Below are positions 47,401 to 54,832 of a DNA stretch of 64,000 nucleotides, in pieces. A program made the position numbers and the translations under genes. The notes beneath the pieces are model-generated. The model ran no database searches, was not told where the DNA came from, and worked only from the letters and a program-made list of their open reading frames with translations. The number at the start of each line of letters is the position of its first letter. Position 1 is the first letter of the stretch. The stretch comes from Phycisphaeraceae bacterium (lineage in GTDB: Bacteria; Planctomycetota; Phycisphaerae; Phycisphaerales; UBA1924): assembly GCA_019636515.1 (NCBI GenBank), contig JAHBXI010000004.1, forward strand, positions 186,001 through 250,000, read 5' to 3'.

Positions 47401-47623
47401 AGACGTCGAGGGCGACGGCGACATGATCAGGCTTGCCGCCCAAGCGGTCCCACAGCGATCGGTCGGCGTCACCCCCCGAGCCCAGGAGGCGCAGGAGGAG
47501 CCCGACGAAGCCGAACGTCATGTTCGTCGGCTCCTTGGTGACCGGGCTGGTCATGGGCGTGCGGATGGCGTGGTAGTGCCGGAAGAACTGGGCGTAGCCG
47601 TCGATGAGATAGAGGGTGCGCAT
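44474..47623 (-). CDS. polA: DNA polymerase I
   Basis: About 1,049 residues. The N-terminal 5'-nuclease domain has YLIDGYAQFFRHYHAI, EGFEADDVIATV, DKDLKQLL and DTVDNVPGVSGVGEKTA. The 3'-5' exonuclease domain keeps its acidic residues (LAIDTETTSLAP, YAHNLKYDLLVLR and YAAADADMTLQLA). The polymerase domain has DPNLQNIPIRTEIGREIRKA, VTADYSQIELRLLAHLSKD, GIVYGITPYGLARRLG and LLQIHDELVFEVPHE. All three activities look intact. A ~90-residue disordered insertion rich in Ala, Pro and Ser separates the nuclease and exonuclease domains (about residues 320-405). The start MRTLYLIDGY at 47623 is chosen; the GlmU-like gene ends 50 bases upstream. Confidence 0.97.
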   Translation of the reverse strand: MRTLYLIDGYAQFFRHYHAIRTPMTSPVTKEPTNMTFGFVGLLLRLLGSGGDADRSLWDRLGGKPDHVAVALDVSGDRGTFRSRIYPEYKATRAEPPEDLEPQVRRCLALLEAIGVPVLGVEGFEADDVIATVVTMIRRGHPDVAVRMVSKDKDLKQLLDEPAQVPDPSNPALATPGVALVDIHAGTITDAAALREQTGLRPSQVIDMLTLMGDTVDNVPGVSGVGEKTAAKLIAEHGSLDALLSHADQLKGKQAENVKAAIPHLGISRELITLRHDVPVLFDLSAASASSFRLERLLPILKELGFNRYQDDVRTILSARGVSAVYDAGSTHPGISPKARPQVLSTGTNAGAGGARASRSRKQADGFGGLFEAMEQDRSPDAPSVISPAHAGPPTHADHGNPRDQAQIPAATEAISGRYTCVRTREELDALVRRLHASPALAIDTETTSLAPHDADLCGISVAVVPGEAYYIPIRSPEPARHLDEKTILEVLAPVLTDPARSLYAHNLKYDLLVLRRAGVAIRLATKNHSPRADEPAAAPTPCDTMVASYLIDSSRSSHSLDALGQVYLGRSKQSISELIGAGKTQRSFATVPVELATPYAAADADMTLQLALAMLPQLRAMGLMPLFAGVEMPLVEVLAELEWNGILVDPDELDRQRVRLVERLQAITHRLDEESQRSIGRTFDPDSPRQLAAALFHSPGDPTPGLGIKPVKKTKTGYSTDAEVLEKLAENDAVTSPIPALILEYRQLSKLVSTYLVALKEAIHPRTRRVHSSFNQTVAATGRLASSDPNLQNIPIRTEIGREIRKAFVAAPGHVLVTADYSQIELRLLAHLSKDPGLIEAFRTGADIHTEVAAQIHGVRPEQVTRDQRSGAKMVNFGIVYGITPYGLARRLGVTDKAAAQIIDGYKRRFAGITTFLEECVQQARRLGYVETMLHRRRMIPDIESNNPSRRSLAERTAINSVVQGSAADLIKLAMVDLYRVFNDHQASNAPAGVRMLLQIHDELVFEVPHESALAARDLVVDRMQRAMELCVPLVADAHIGKDWFEGK

Positions 47624-47672
47624 GGAATGGCTCGCCCCCGCGCCCCGGATGCGGGGAGTGGGGGAGTGTGTG

Positions 47673-48875
47673 TCAGGCCGTGGCGGCGGCGTGTACCTGG
47701 CGGATTCGTTCGAGGTATGCGTCGGACGGGGTGACGCCGCGACGGGCCATGACGGTTCGTGCGACATCGATGAACTTGTCGATCCGGTAGGCCCGGGTCC
47801 CCGAATCGGTCGCCCAGGTGAAGGCGGGGACGCACCCCGAGATGGGCGTGGTCTGGGCGAACATGCAGCCGGTGTTGAGGATGGAGCCGGTCATGATCCT
47901 TGAGCCGATGGCGAACTTGACGTGGTCGCCGACGATCGCCCCGAGGAATTGCTCCCCGGTGCGTTCGTTGGGTCCGCCGGGGGTCGCTCGGCAGATGACC
48001 TGGTCGTAGGTGTTGAGGAGATTCGAGTTGGTGGTCCCCGCGCCGATATTGACCCATTCGCCGATCCACGAGTCGCCCAGGTGGCCGTCATGGGCCTTGT
48101 TGGCGTAACCCTGGAAGATCGTGCCGCCGACCTCGCCCGCGATCTTGCAGTGGGGTCCGATCGCCGTGAAGGGCTTGATGGTGGTGCGTTCGATGACGGT
48201 GGAGTGGGGTCCGATGTACGCGGGTCCGATCAGGATCGATCCCGGGCGGACGACGGCGTCCTCGTCGATCACGACCGGCCCCGCCTCGGCCTCGATCACG
48301 ACGGTGGGGGCCACCCGCGCCGATCCGTGGATCGAGACCGGGTGCGGGCCCCAGGCGATGACCCCCGGCAGCGTCCGTGGTTTCCAGTCGCGCGTGAGAA
48401 GTTCAAGGTCGATCCGGATTGACGGTTCACGGAATCGGCGGACATGCCACGGGCGGGAGATGAGCGCGGGGGAAGCCAGGGCGCTGGTGGAGAGGCCGGC
48501 CAGGTCGCCCGCCGCCACGCGAGGGGCATCGCTCCCCGCGACGCAGGCGGCGGCCAGGTCCCCTGATTCGGGATCGAGGACCCCTTCGCCGATGGCCAGC
48601 CCCATCCACGCCGGGTCCAGCGCCGGGCATCGGCCGTTGATGAGGAGGGAAGGCTCGTCGATCGGGGAGCCGTTGATGGTGATGTCGGTGTGCGCCTGGG
48701 AGGTGATCCTTGCGATGGCCGGCGGAACGAACAGCGCCGAAGGGCGCAGGCCGTAGAGGGCCGCGGCCCGGTGAAAGGTCGTCAGCGCGCCCGTGCGGAC
48801 ATCAAAGGAAGCCCTCAGGTCGGCCAGGGGCGACAGGATCCCCCGGCCGTCGTCGAACAGGAGGAGGTTGGGCAT
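47673..48875 (-). CDS. GlmU-like putative sugar-phosphate nucleotidyltransferase/acyltransferase
   Basis: This 400-residue protein begins MPNLLLFDDGRGILSPLADL, similar to the N-terminus of GlmU-family proteins, but without a clear Gly-rich nucleotide-binding loop. The C-terminal half is a left-handed parallel beta helix: VVIDEDAVVRPGSILIGPAY, STVIERTTIKPFTAIGPHCK, and GDSWIGEWVNIGAGTTNSNL. The hexapeptide repeat and IGAGTTNSN motif occur in the acetyltransferase half of GlmU and in related proteins of Bacteroidetes and Planctomycetes. It may make a nucleotide sugar for envelope synthesis. It is upstream of polA on the same strand. Confidence 0.8.
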   Translation of the reverse strand: MPNLLLFDDGRGILSPLADLRASFDVRTGALTTFHRAAALYGLRPSALFVPPAIARITSQAHTDITINGSPIDEPSLLINGRCPALDPAWMGLAIGEGVLDPESGDLAAACVAGSDAPRVAAGDLAGLSTSALASPALISRPWHVRRFREPSIRIDLELLTRDWKPRTLPGVIAWGPHPVSIHGSARVAPTVVIEAEAGPVVIDEDAVVRPGSILIGPAYIGPHSTVIERTTIKPFTAIGPHCKIAGEVGGTIFQGYANKAHDGHLGDSWIGEWVNIGAGTTNSNLLNTYDQVICRATPGGPNERTGEQFLGAIVGDHVKFAIGSRIMTGSILNTGCMFAQTTPISGCVPAFTWATDSGTRAYRIDKFIDVARTVMARRGVTPSDAYLERIRQVHAAATA

Positions 48876-48990
48876 GGCGGGAGTGTAACGCCATCGGCCC
48901 CGGTGCTGGTGCGTGGGCTCGCGAACCGCCCGGATGCCCCTACAGTCGCGTGCGGGATCGACGCCACGATCGACCGCGGGGAGCGATGCC

Positions 48991-49704
48991 ATGAAGCACG
49001 ACACCGAGCCGACCATCCGCCTGTACGACGGGGGCGCCGAGAGCCTGATGACCAGCGACCAGTTCCCCGACCGTGTGACCCTGCTGCCGGGGACGGGGGG
49101 CAAGATCGCCCCGGACGAGCGACTTCGCGTGATGTGGGGTCAGGACATGCTCCGCGACCTGCTCGACGGCCGGTACCGCTCGGTGATCTGCGGCGTCAAC
49201 ACGCAGGACAACTCGCACGGGATCATCGCGCAACTGGTGGACATGATGGCGACGAGCCAGTGGACCGCCAAGACGGTGACGTCGTACGCCCGCATGTTCC
49301 AGGAATCGGTGTCGGTTCACGCGGCGGCGGACAAGGAGCCGTATGTGCTCAAGTTCGACCTGGATTCGATCCTCATCCTGGCGATCCTGCGCCCGTCGGG
49401 GCGCGACCACTTTACGATCGACGACCTCTCGCGGGGGTTCGAGACCGCGTCCCGGATGCTCAAGGGCCGCCGGGAGCGGCTGCCGGTGGCGACGGTGAGT
49501 TTCCTGAACGCCCGGGCGAACCGTCTGGTGTCGCGCGAGGGGTCCGAGCCGAGTTTCGAAACCGTCCTGCGGACGATGTATCAGGCCGGCTTCCGCGGGG
49601 ATGTCTACCCCTCCCCGGCGAGTTGGAGGTTCGGAACCGTGGGGGTTTTCCCGAACTACCCGTTTCCCGCCGGGCTGGAACGGATGCGTGCGGGGAGTTC
49701 GTGA
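48991..49704 (+). CDS. Conserved-looking protein of unknown function
   Basis: This 237-residue protein has no signal peptide or membrane helix. Notable segments are LLPGTGGKIAPDERLRVMWG, SVICGVNTQDNSHGIIAQLV and SRGFETASRMLKGRRERLPV. G/C-rich third positions and a GGGGAG ribosome site 6 bases before ATG 48991 support it as a real gene. No family is recognised. It is divergent from the GlmU-like gene and is followed after 59 bases by a DinB gene. Confidence 0.65.
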   Translation: MKHDTEPTIRLYDGGAESLMTSDQFPDRVTLLPGTGGKIAPDERLRVMWGQDMLRDLLDGRYRSVICGVNTQDNSHGIIAQLVDMMATSQWTAKTVTSYARMFQESVSVHAAADKEPYVLKFDLDSILILAILRPSGRDHFTIDDLSRGFETASRMLKGRRERLPVATVSFLNARANRLVSREGSEPSFETVLRTMYQAGFRGDVYPSPASWRFGTVGVFPNYPFPAGLERMRAGSS

Positions 49705-49763
49705 TCCCGACCGCCCGCGGATTGCCCCGGGCTGATCCGGCCCCGCGCGGTAGGATGCCGCCC

Positions 49764-50282
49764 ATGAACCACGCGGCGATCATCAACCGGCTCGAACGCT
49801 TCCCCGGGACGCTCGCCCCGCTGCTGATGTCGCTGCCCGATGAGGATGCGCGATGGAAACCCGCCCCCGAGCATTGGTCGATCCTGGAGATCTGCGGGCA
49901 CCTTGCGGATGAGGAGCGGGAGGACTTCCGCCCGCGGCTGCAAAGCACGCTGGAAGACCCCGGCCGGGCGTGGCCCGCGCTCGACCTGGAGGGAATCGCC
50001 CAGCGGCGCGGGTACAACGAAAAAGACCTGGGAGTGACCGTCGCGAGGTTCATCGCCGAGCGAGCCGAATCGATGACATGGCTGCGTTCGCTGTCGTCAC
50101 CCGATTTTTCGAAGGCCCATGAACACCCGAAATTCGGCCCGATCCGGGCGGGTGAACTGCTCGCCTCCTGGTCCGCCCACGATGCGCTGCACCTGCGACA
50201 GATCGCCAAGCGCCTGCACGGCCTGGCGGCCCGAGATGGATCCCCGTACGCCGTTGCGTACGCGGGGGAGTGGACCGCGTAA
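49764..50282 (+). CDS. DinB-family protein
   Basis: The 172-residue four-helix bundle has WSILEICGHLADEEREDFRP near the N-terminal third and SAHDALHLRQIAKRLHGLA towards the end. The His residues of GHLADE and HDALHLRQ match the metal triad of DinB/YfiT-like metal-dependent hydrolases. Many family members act in bacillithiol- or mycothiol-related transfer reactions, but this one cannot be assigned. The ATG at 49764 is chosen; an ATG three codons upstream is an alternative. Confidence 0.8.
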   Translation: MNHAAIINRLERFPGTLAPLLMSLPDEDARWKPAPEHWSILEICGHLADEEREDFRPRLQSTLEDPGRAWPALDLEGIAQRRGYNEKDLGVTVARFIAERAESMTWLRSLSSPDFSKAHEHPKFGPIRAGELLASWSAHDALHLRQIAKRLHGLAARDGSPYAVAYAGEWTA

Positions 50283-50312
50283 GCCCGTCGCGGTGGGCGC
50301 GCGTGGCGGTCT

Positions 50313-50861
50313 TCAGGCCGTGGGGGTCTGCTGCTCGACCGACCAGGTCATTGCCGAGGGGGTGCAGTCGATGTGAACGGCGAAGAAGCCCGGGGAGCCA
50401 TCCGGCCCGGATGTGGCGTGGCGGCGGACCATGGGCCAGATGATGAGGCGGTCGCTCTCGGGAAGCGGGAGGGCGTCGAGTTCGTCGGGATTGAACCAAT
50501 CCAGGCGTCCCTCGGCCATGTCCCGGGCGGGGACCGACACGGGTCCCTTCACCAAGTAGTAGAACAGGAGCCAGTGCCCGCGTCCCTCGAACGCGGTCTC
50601 GCTGATCAGGCCCAGCAGGTGCAGGCGGTCGATGGGGACGTCGATGCCGGCCTCTTCCATGATCTCCCGGCGAGCGCACTGGGCCGGTGATTCGCCCGTC
50701 GAGACGTCGAGTTTCCCGCCTATTGGGGAGCACAAGCCCTGGTTGGGAGCCTTGGCGCGACGAAGGAGCAGGATGCGGCCCCGCTCATCACGCAGGTCGC
50801 ACAGGCAGGCCAGGCGGTAGGGCATGTGGGGCGCGGATCCGAAAGCGGAGGATTGCGGCAT
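50313..50861 (-). CDS. Nudix hydrolase
   Basis: The 182-residue protein has the Nudix box GGKLDVSTGESPAQCARREI followed by MEEAGID. The Gly-to-Glu spacing is two residues longer than the classic G-x5-E because of a VST loop insertion, but the R-E-x2-E-E catalytic part is intact. LCDLRDERGRILLLRRAKAP, and a WFNPDELDALPLPESDRLII end, match MutT-like 8-oxo-dGTP and related pyrophosphohydrolases. The start may be the second Met (MPYRLAC). Confidence 0.88.
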   Translation of the reverse strand: MPQSSAFGSAPHMPYRLACLCDLRDERGRILLLRRAKAPNQGLCSPIGGKLDVSTGESPAQCARREIMEEAGIDVPIDRLHLLGLISETAFEGRGHWLLFYYLVKGPVSVPARDMAEGRLDWFNPDELDALPLPESDRLIIWPMVRRHATSGPDGSPGFFAVHIDCTPSAMTWSVEQQTPTA

Positions 50862-50910
50862 GGGCGGAGAATAGGGACGGAGGGAAGAAAACCCGATCCA
50901 ACCGCTCCAA

Positions 50911-53121
50911 TTACTCGTCGGCCCCGACTCGTGTTACCTTGAGGCCCTCGGGCAGCGAGCGGAGGAACATCGCCCCGTAGCGGGCCGTGACGATCCTGGG
51001 ATCGAGCACCACGACCTTTCCGTGGTCGGTCCGCGACCGGATCAGGCGTCCGAATCCCTGCTTGAACTTCATGATGGCCCGCGGGAGCGCCTCCTCGCGG
51101 AACGGATCCTGCCCGCGGGATCGCATGAGTTCGGTCCGGGCTTCGGTCAAGGGGCGGTCGGGCGGGTCGAAGGGGAGTTTGGTGATGATCACATTGCGAA
51201 GCCCGCGGCCTCGCACGTCCACTCCCTGCCAGAACGACGCGGCCCCAAGCAGCACGGAGCGTTCATCAGCGCGGAACCGTTCGAGGATGGACGGCCGCGA
51301 ACCGTCGAGCCCCTGGGCGAGCACCGGGTGCCCCGCGGATTCGAGGGCGCCGCGGAGGCTCCGGGCCACGGCGTTGAGCGTGGCGAAACTGGTGAAGAGC
51401 ACGAACGCCCCTCCGTCGGTCTCTCGCACGTGATGGATGATCCGGTCGGCGAGGTGCTCGGCGTGGGAGGGTGACTCGCCTTCATCGTCGCGGGCGGGCG
51501 GTGTCAGGTCGATGACCAGTTCGGCCTGGCGGGCATGGTCGAAAGGGCTTCCCAGTTGCAAGGCCCTGGCTCCCTCGCATCCCAGCCGGGCGATGGTGTG
51601 CGAGAACGCCGTTTCGGAGGACTCGGTCGATTCATCGCCGCGGACCGAGCGCGTGGCGAGCGTCGCGCTGGTCAGGACCACGCTGTGCTCGCGAGAGAAG
51701 AGCCGTTCCTTGAGCAGGGGCGCCACCTCCACCGGGGAGCAGGAGTATGTGACTTTCTGGAAGGCCGCCTCGTCGCCCGAGGTTCCGGTCTCGACCCAGT
51801 AGGCATACCCGGGCAGGGCCTGGTCGGCCAGCGTGGCGGCGTCGTCGGCGATCTGGGAGGCCCGTATCGCGTACGCGTTGAGTTCGTACTGGTCCTGATC
51901 GGAGGCGCCGCCCTCTCGCATGGCGCGTAGTCGGATCGTGAGCGCGTTCATGGCTTGGGTAAGCGTGTTTGTGACCGCTCCGGGGGACCTGATCCGTGCC
52001 GACGCGGATCCGGGGGCCCCCCCGGGTCCGCGGGCGGGGAATGGCCGGTCGTGCCGGTCGTTGGCGCCTCGGCGGGCGAGTTCCGCCAGCGATTCGAAGA
52101 ACGCGCGGGTGGCCTCCATGGCGTCGAGGGTGACGCGAATGGCCCGGTCGATCGTCTGGGCATCGCCCGCGGAGAGGGCCAACTGGGGGAGGTAGCCGCG
52201 CGCGGTCCTGGGGTGGTACAGGGTGGTGAGCAGGTGCATCACGCGCCCTTCGGAGAGGGAGATGCCGAAGTGGTCCGAGGCGGCGTCCTCAACGCCGTGC
52301 GCCTCGTCAAGGACGACGTGGCTGTACGCGGGAAGAAAGCCCACATCCTGCGAGCGCAGCGCCAGATCGGAGAAGAACAGCGCGTGGTTGCAGACCAGGA
52401 GGTTGGCCCCGTCCATGGCGCGGCGGGCATTTTGGTAAAAGCACGACTGGTACTCGGGGCACTTGCGGCCCATGCAGTTTCCCGAGTCGGATTGCACTTT
52501 ATCCCACACGCCGGGGCGCTCGATCGGTGGAAGCGTCGAGAGGGTTCCGTCGAGCGTGTCGGTCGCCCAGTCCTCGATGACGTGCAGGGATCGGCGCGAT
52601 GCGGGGTCCGCCAACAGTCGCTCCTGGCGCTGGCTCGCCAGGCGGAGGCGGCGGATGCTGACGTAGTTCCCCCTTCCCTTGACCAGCACGGGTCGAAGCG
52701 CCCGGGCGGCCTCTGGGTTGTGATCGTGCGGGTCGGCGTCGCCGTCGGGCGATGGGTCGAGGATGGAAGCCAGGAGAGGGATGTCCCGAGAGATCAACTG
52801 CTCCTGGAGAGCGATGGTGTTGGTGGCGACCAGGACGGTCTCGCCGTGGTGGATCGCTCGGAGAATCGCCGGGACCAGGTACGCGAAGGACTTTCCGATG
52901 CCGGTACCGGCCTCAACAAGAAGATGGGAACGTGTTTCAAGGGTGTTCCAGACCGCGCGACTCATCGCGATCTGCTCCGGGCGTGATTCAAAGGCATCGC
53001 CCAGGACCGCGGCCAGTGGTCCATCGGGGCCGAGGATGGTGTCGAGGGCGGCCACGGTTGGTCTGTAGTAGGGTACGTCCGTGGTGGTGAAGAGCGTGCG
53101 GGACCCGCCGAGCCGGGTCAA
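50911..53121 (-). CDS. DinG/XPD-family DNA helicase with an altered Fe-S site
   Basis: A superfamily 2 helicase of about 736 residues. Walker A is LVEAGTGIGKSFAYLVPAIL, the DEAH box is HVVLDEAHGVED, and the C-terminal motifs include GAASFWQGVDVRG and FKQGFGRLIRSRTDHG. Between motifs Ia and II, CMGRKCPEYQSC reproduces the C-x4-C-x5-C part of the DinG Fe-S cluster. The first ligand, the Cys of the usual NYLC/RYVC segment, is replaced by Ser (GNYVSIRRL; codon at 52657-52659). The start is uncertain: TTG ending at 53121, or GTG ending at 53055. It is divergent from the permease gene. Confidence 0.9.
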   Translation of the reverse strand: MTRLGGSRTLFTTTDVPYYRPTVAALDTILGPDGPLAAVLGDAFESRPEQIAMSRAVWNTLETRSHLLVEAGTGIGKSFAYLVPAILRAIHHGETVLVATNTIALQEQLISRDIPLLASILDPSPDGDADPHDHNPEAARALRPVLVKGRGNYVSIRRLRLASQRQERLLADPASRRSLHVIEDWATDTLDGTLSTLPPIERPGVWDKVQSDSGNCMGRKCPEYQSCFYQNARRAMDGANLLVCNHALFFSDLALRSQDVGFLPAYSHVVLDEAHGVEDAASDHFGISLSEGRVMHLLTTLYHPRTARGYLPQLALSAGDAQTIDRAIRVTLDAMEATRAFFESLAELARRGANDRHDRPFPARGPGGAPGSASARIRSPGAVTNTLTQAMNALTIRLRAMREGGASDQDQYELNAYAIRASQIADDAATLADQALPGYAYWVETGTSGDEAAFQKVTYSCSPVEVAPLLKERLFSREHSVVLTSATLATRSVRGDESTESSETAFSHTIARLGCEGARALQLGSPFDHARQAELVIDLTPPARDDEGESPSHAEHLADRIIHHVRETDGGAFVLFTSFATLNAVARSLRGALESAGHPVLAQGLDGSRPSILERFRADERSVLLGAASFWQGVDVRGRGLRNVIITKLPFDPPDRPLTEARTELMRSRGQDPFREEALPRAIMKFKQGFGRLIRSRTDHGKVVVLDPRIVTARYGAMFLRSLPEGLKVTRVGADE

Positions 53122-53147
53122 AGGCCGCGGGCGTGTACAGTGAGACG

Positions 53148-54767
53148 ATGCCGCGGGGAATTGGACCCGGCGAGATGTTGGTGTGGTGCTTCCTGGCCGT
53201 GCTCGCGGTGGTGGTGGTGGCATGGCCCGCCGGGCACGGGGTCCGCGAGATCGCGGCGGGGCTGATGGATGAAGGCCGGGTGGCGGCCACCGCGTATCAG
53301 CCGCCGATCACGTTGCGGCCGGGGCTTGTGGCGAGCACGCTGGGATGGGCGATTGGCATCGGGGCCTGCTCGACGGCGCTGGCGTGGCCGGCGGCGTGGG
53401 CGTTTCGTCGTCACGGCGCGGTGGTGTTGCCGTGGATCGCGGCGGCGATGACGATGCCTTCGTACCTCGCGTACGCGGGGTACGGCCTGGTTCGATCTCC
53501 CGGGACGTGGCTTGGCGACTGGCTGTCCGGCATGGCGCAGCAGGGGTGGCACTGGGCGCCGATCGTGGCGGGCAAGGCGCTGGCGTTTGCCGGTCTGTCG
53601 CTGTGGTCGTGGCCGATCCCGGCGTTGGTGATGGGGTGGGCGGTGTCGCGCGTGGATTCCGGGGTGTTGGACGCGATGGCGATGGACCGCATCGGCCCGT
53701 TCCGGCGCGCGGCGATGCTGGCGAGAATCCTGGCGCGGCCGTTGGCGTCGAGCGTCGGGATCGTGTCGCTGGTGATGATCGGGTCGGCGGTTCCGCTGCA
53801 CCTGGCCCAGGCGGACACGTGGTCGATCGCGTTGTGGTTTGCCCTGGATCTGACGCCGTGGGATTCGCGATGGCGGGTGTGGCTGCTGGCGGCGCCGGTG
53901 ATGGGGATCGCGGCGGCGGCGGGATGGCGTGTCGCGGCGTGGGCCGGGCGCGGATCGGAGATGCCCGAGTGGTGTCCACCGGACAGGCGTGGTGGTCGAG
54001 CATCAACGTGGCTGACGATCCTGGTGTGGCTTCTGGCGACGGTGGCGCCGGTGGCTTTGTTTGCGTGGTCCCTGAACCGGTGGGGATCGCTGGCGACGTT
54101 CTGGATCGTGAACGCCGACGCGGTCGGGTGGAGCGCGGCGGTGTGGGTGACGACCGGGGCGATCGGCGCGGCGACGTGCGCCGCGGTGTGGATGCTCGGG
54201 TCGTCTGGCCGTGGCGCCTGGTTCACGCGCGTGGTGGTCGCGTCGCTGGTGGCGATCGGGTTGTCGCCCGGGGTGGTGGTCGGAGCGCTGGTCAACCAGG
54301 CGTGGTCCTCGCGGGAATGGACGCGGCCGATCGCGGATTCGTTCGCCATCGTGACGCTCGCGCACCTGGCCCGGTTCGCGTGGGTGCCCGCGTTGATCGG
54401 CTGCCTGTTGGCCGGGGCCGAGCCCGAGGAGCGTCGGCGGCAGCGGAGGCTCGACGGGGCGACTGGGTGGCGCGGGTGGTGGCTGGCGTGCGGGGCGCCC
54501 GGGGCGGGGATGATCGTGTCGGCGGGCGTATTGACGGGGCTGCTGAGCATGCACGAGATCGAGTCCACGGTGATGGTGCAGCCTCCCGGGATCGACAGCC
54601 TTTCGAGGCGGATACTCCAGTTCCTGCACTTTTCGCGCATGGAGGACCTGTCGGCGGCCGGGGTCTGGCTTGTCGGCGGCGGGCTGGTGCTGGCGTGCCT
54701 GGCGGCGGGCGTACTGGCGTTGACCGCGCGGAGGGACGACACGGGATCTCCGCCAAGCGGGACTTGA
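53148..54767 (+). CDS. Probable ABC transporter permease, fused two-half (FbpB/ThiP-like)
   Basis: This 539-residue protein has about 12 hydrophobic segments in two halves. The first half contains MTMPSYLAYAGYGL and a cytoplasmic-loop-like VSRVDSGVLDAMAMDRIGPF, which resembles the EAA loop of binding-protein-dependent permeases. The second half repeats the arrangement with LSPGVVVGALVNQAW. The fused two-half design is typical of iron(III) and thiamine permeases, but similarity is weak, and no ATPase or binding-protein gene is adjacent. An ATG at 53148 is used; a GTG at 53133 is possible. Confidence 0.6.
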   Translation: MPRGIGPGEMLVWCFLAVLAVVVVAWPAGHGVREIAAGLMDEGRVAATAYQPPITLRPGLVASTLGWAIGIGACSTALAWPAAWAFRRHGAVVLPWIAAAMTMPSYLAYAGYGLVRSPGTWLGDWLSGMAQQGWHWAPIVAGKALAFAGLSLWSWPIPALVMGWAVSRVDSGVLDAMAMDRIGPFRRAAMLARILARPLASSVGIVSLVMIGSAVPLHLAQADTWSIALWFALDLTPWDSRWRVWLLAAPVMGIAAAAGWRVAAWAGRGSEMPEWCPPDRRGGRASTWLTILVWLLATVAPVALFAWSLNRWGSLATFWIVNADAVGWSAAVWVTTGAIGAATCAAVWMLGSSGRGAWFTRVVVASLVAIGLSPGVVVGALVNQAWSSREWTRPIADSFAIVTLAHLARFAWVPALIGCLLAGAEPEERRRQRRLDGATGWRGWWLACGAPGAGMIVSAGVLTGLLSMHEIESTVMVQPPGIDSLSRRILQFLHFSRMEDLSAAGVWLVGGGLVLACLAAGVLALTARRDDTGSPPSGT

Positions 54768-54832
54768 GGCTCGAATTGAGAAGGATCGAGCCGCGGAACG
54801 CATCTTCGTGAAGGTCGGCGAGTAAGTACCAT

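Noticed and set aside
44474..47623. PolA possibly lacking 3'-5' exonuclease activity
   Set aside because: The acidic residues of all exonuclease motifs are present (DTETTS, HNLKYDLL, AAADADMT).
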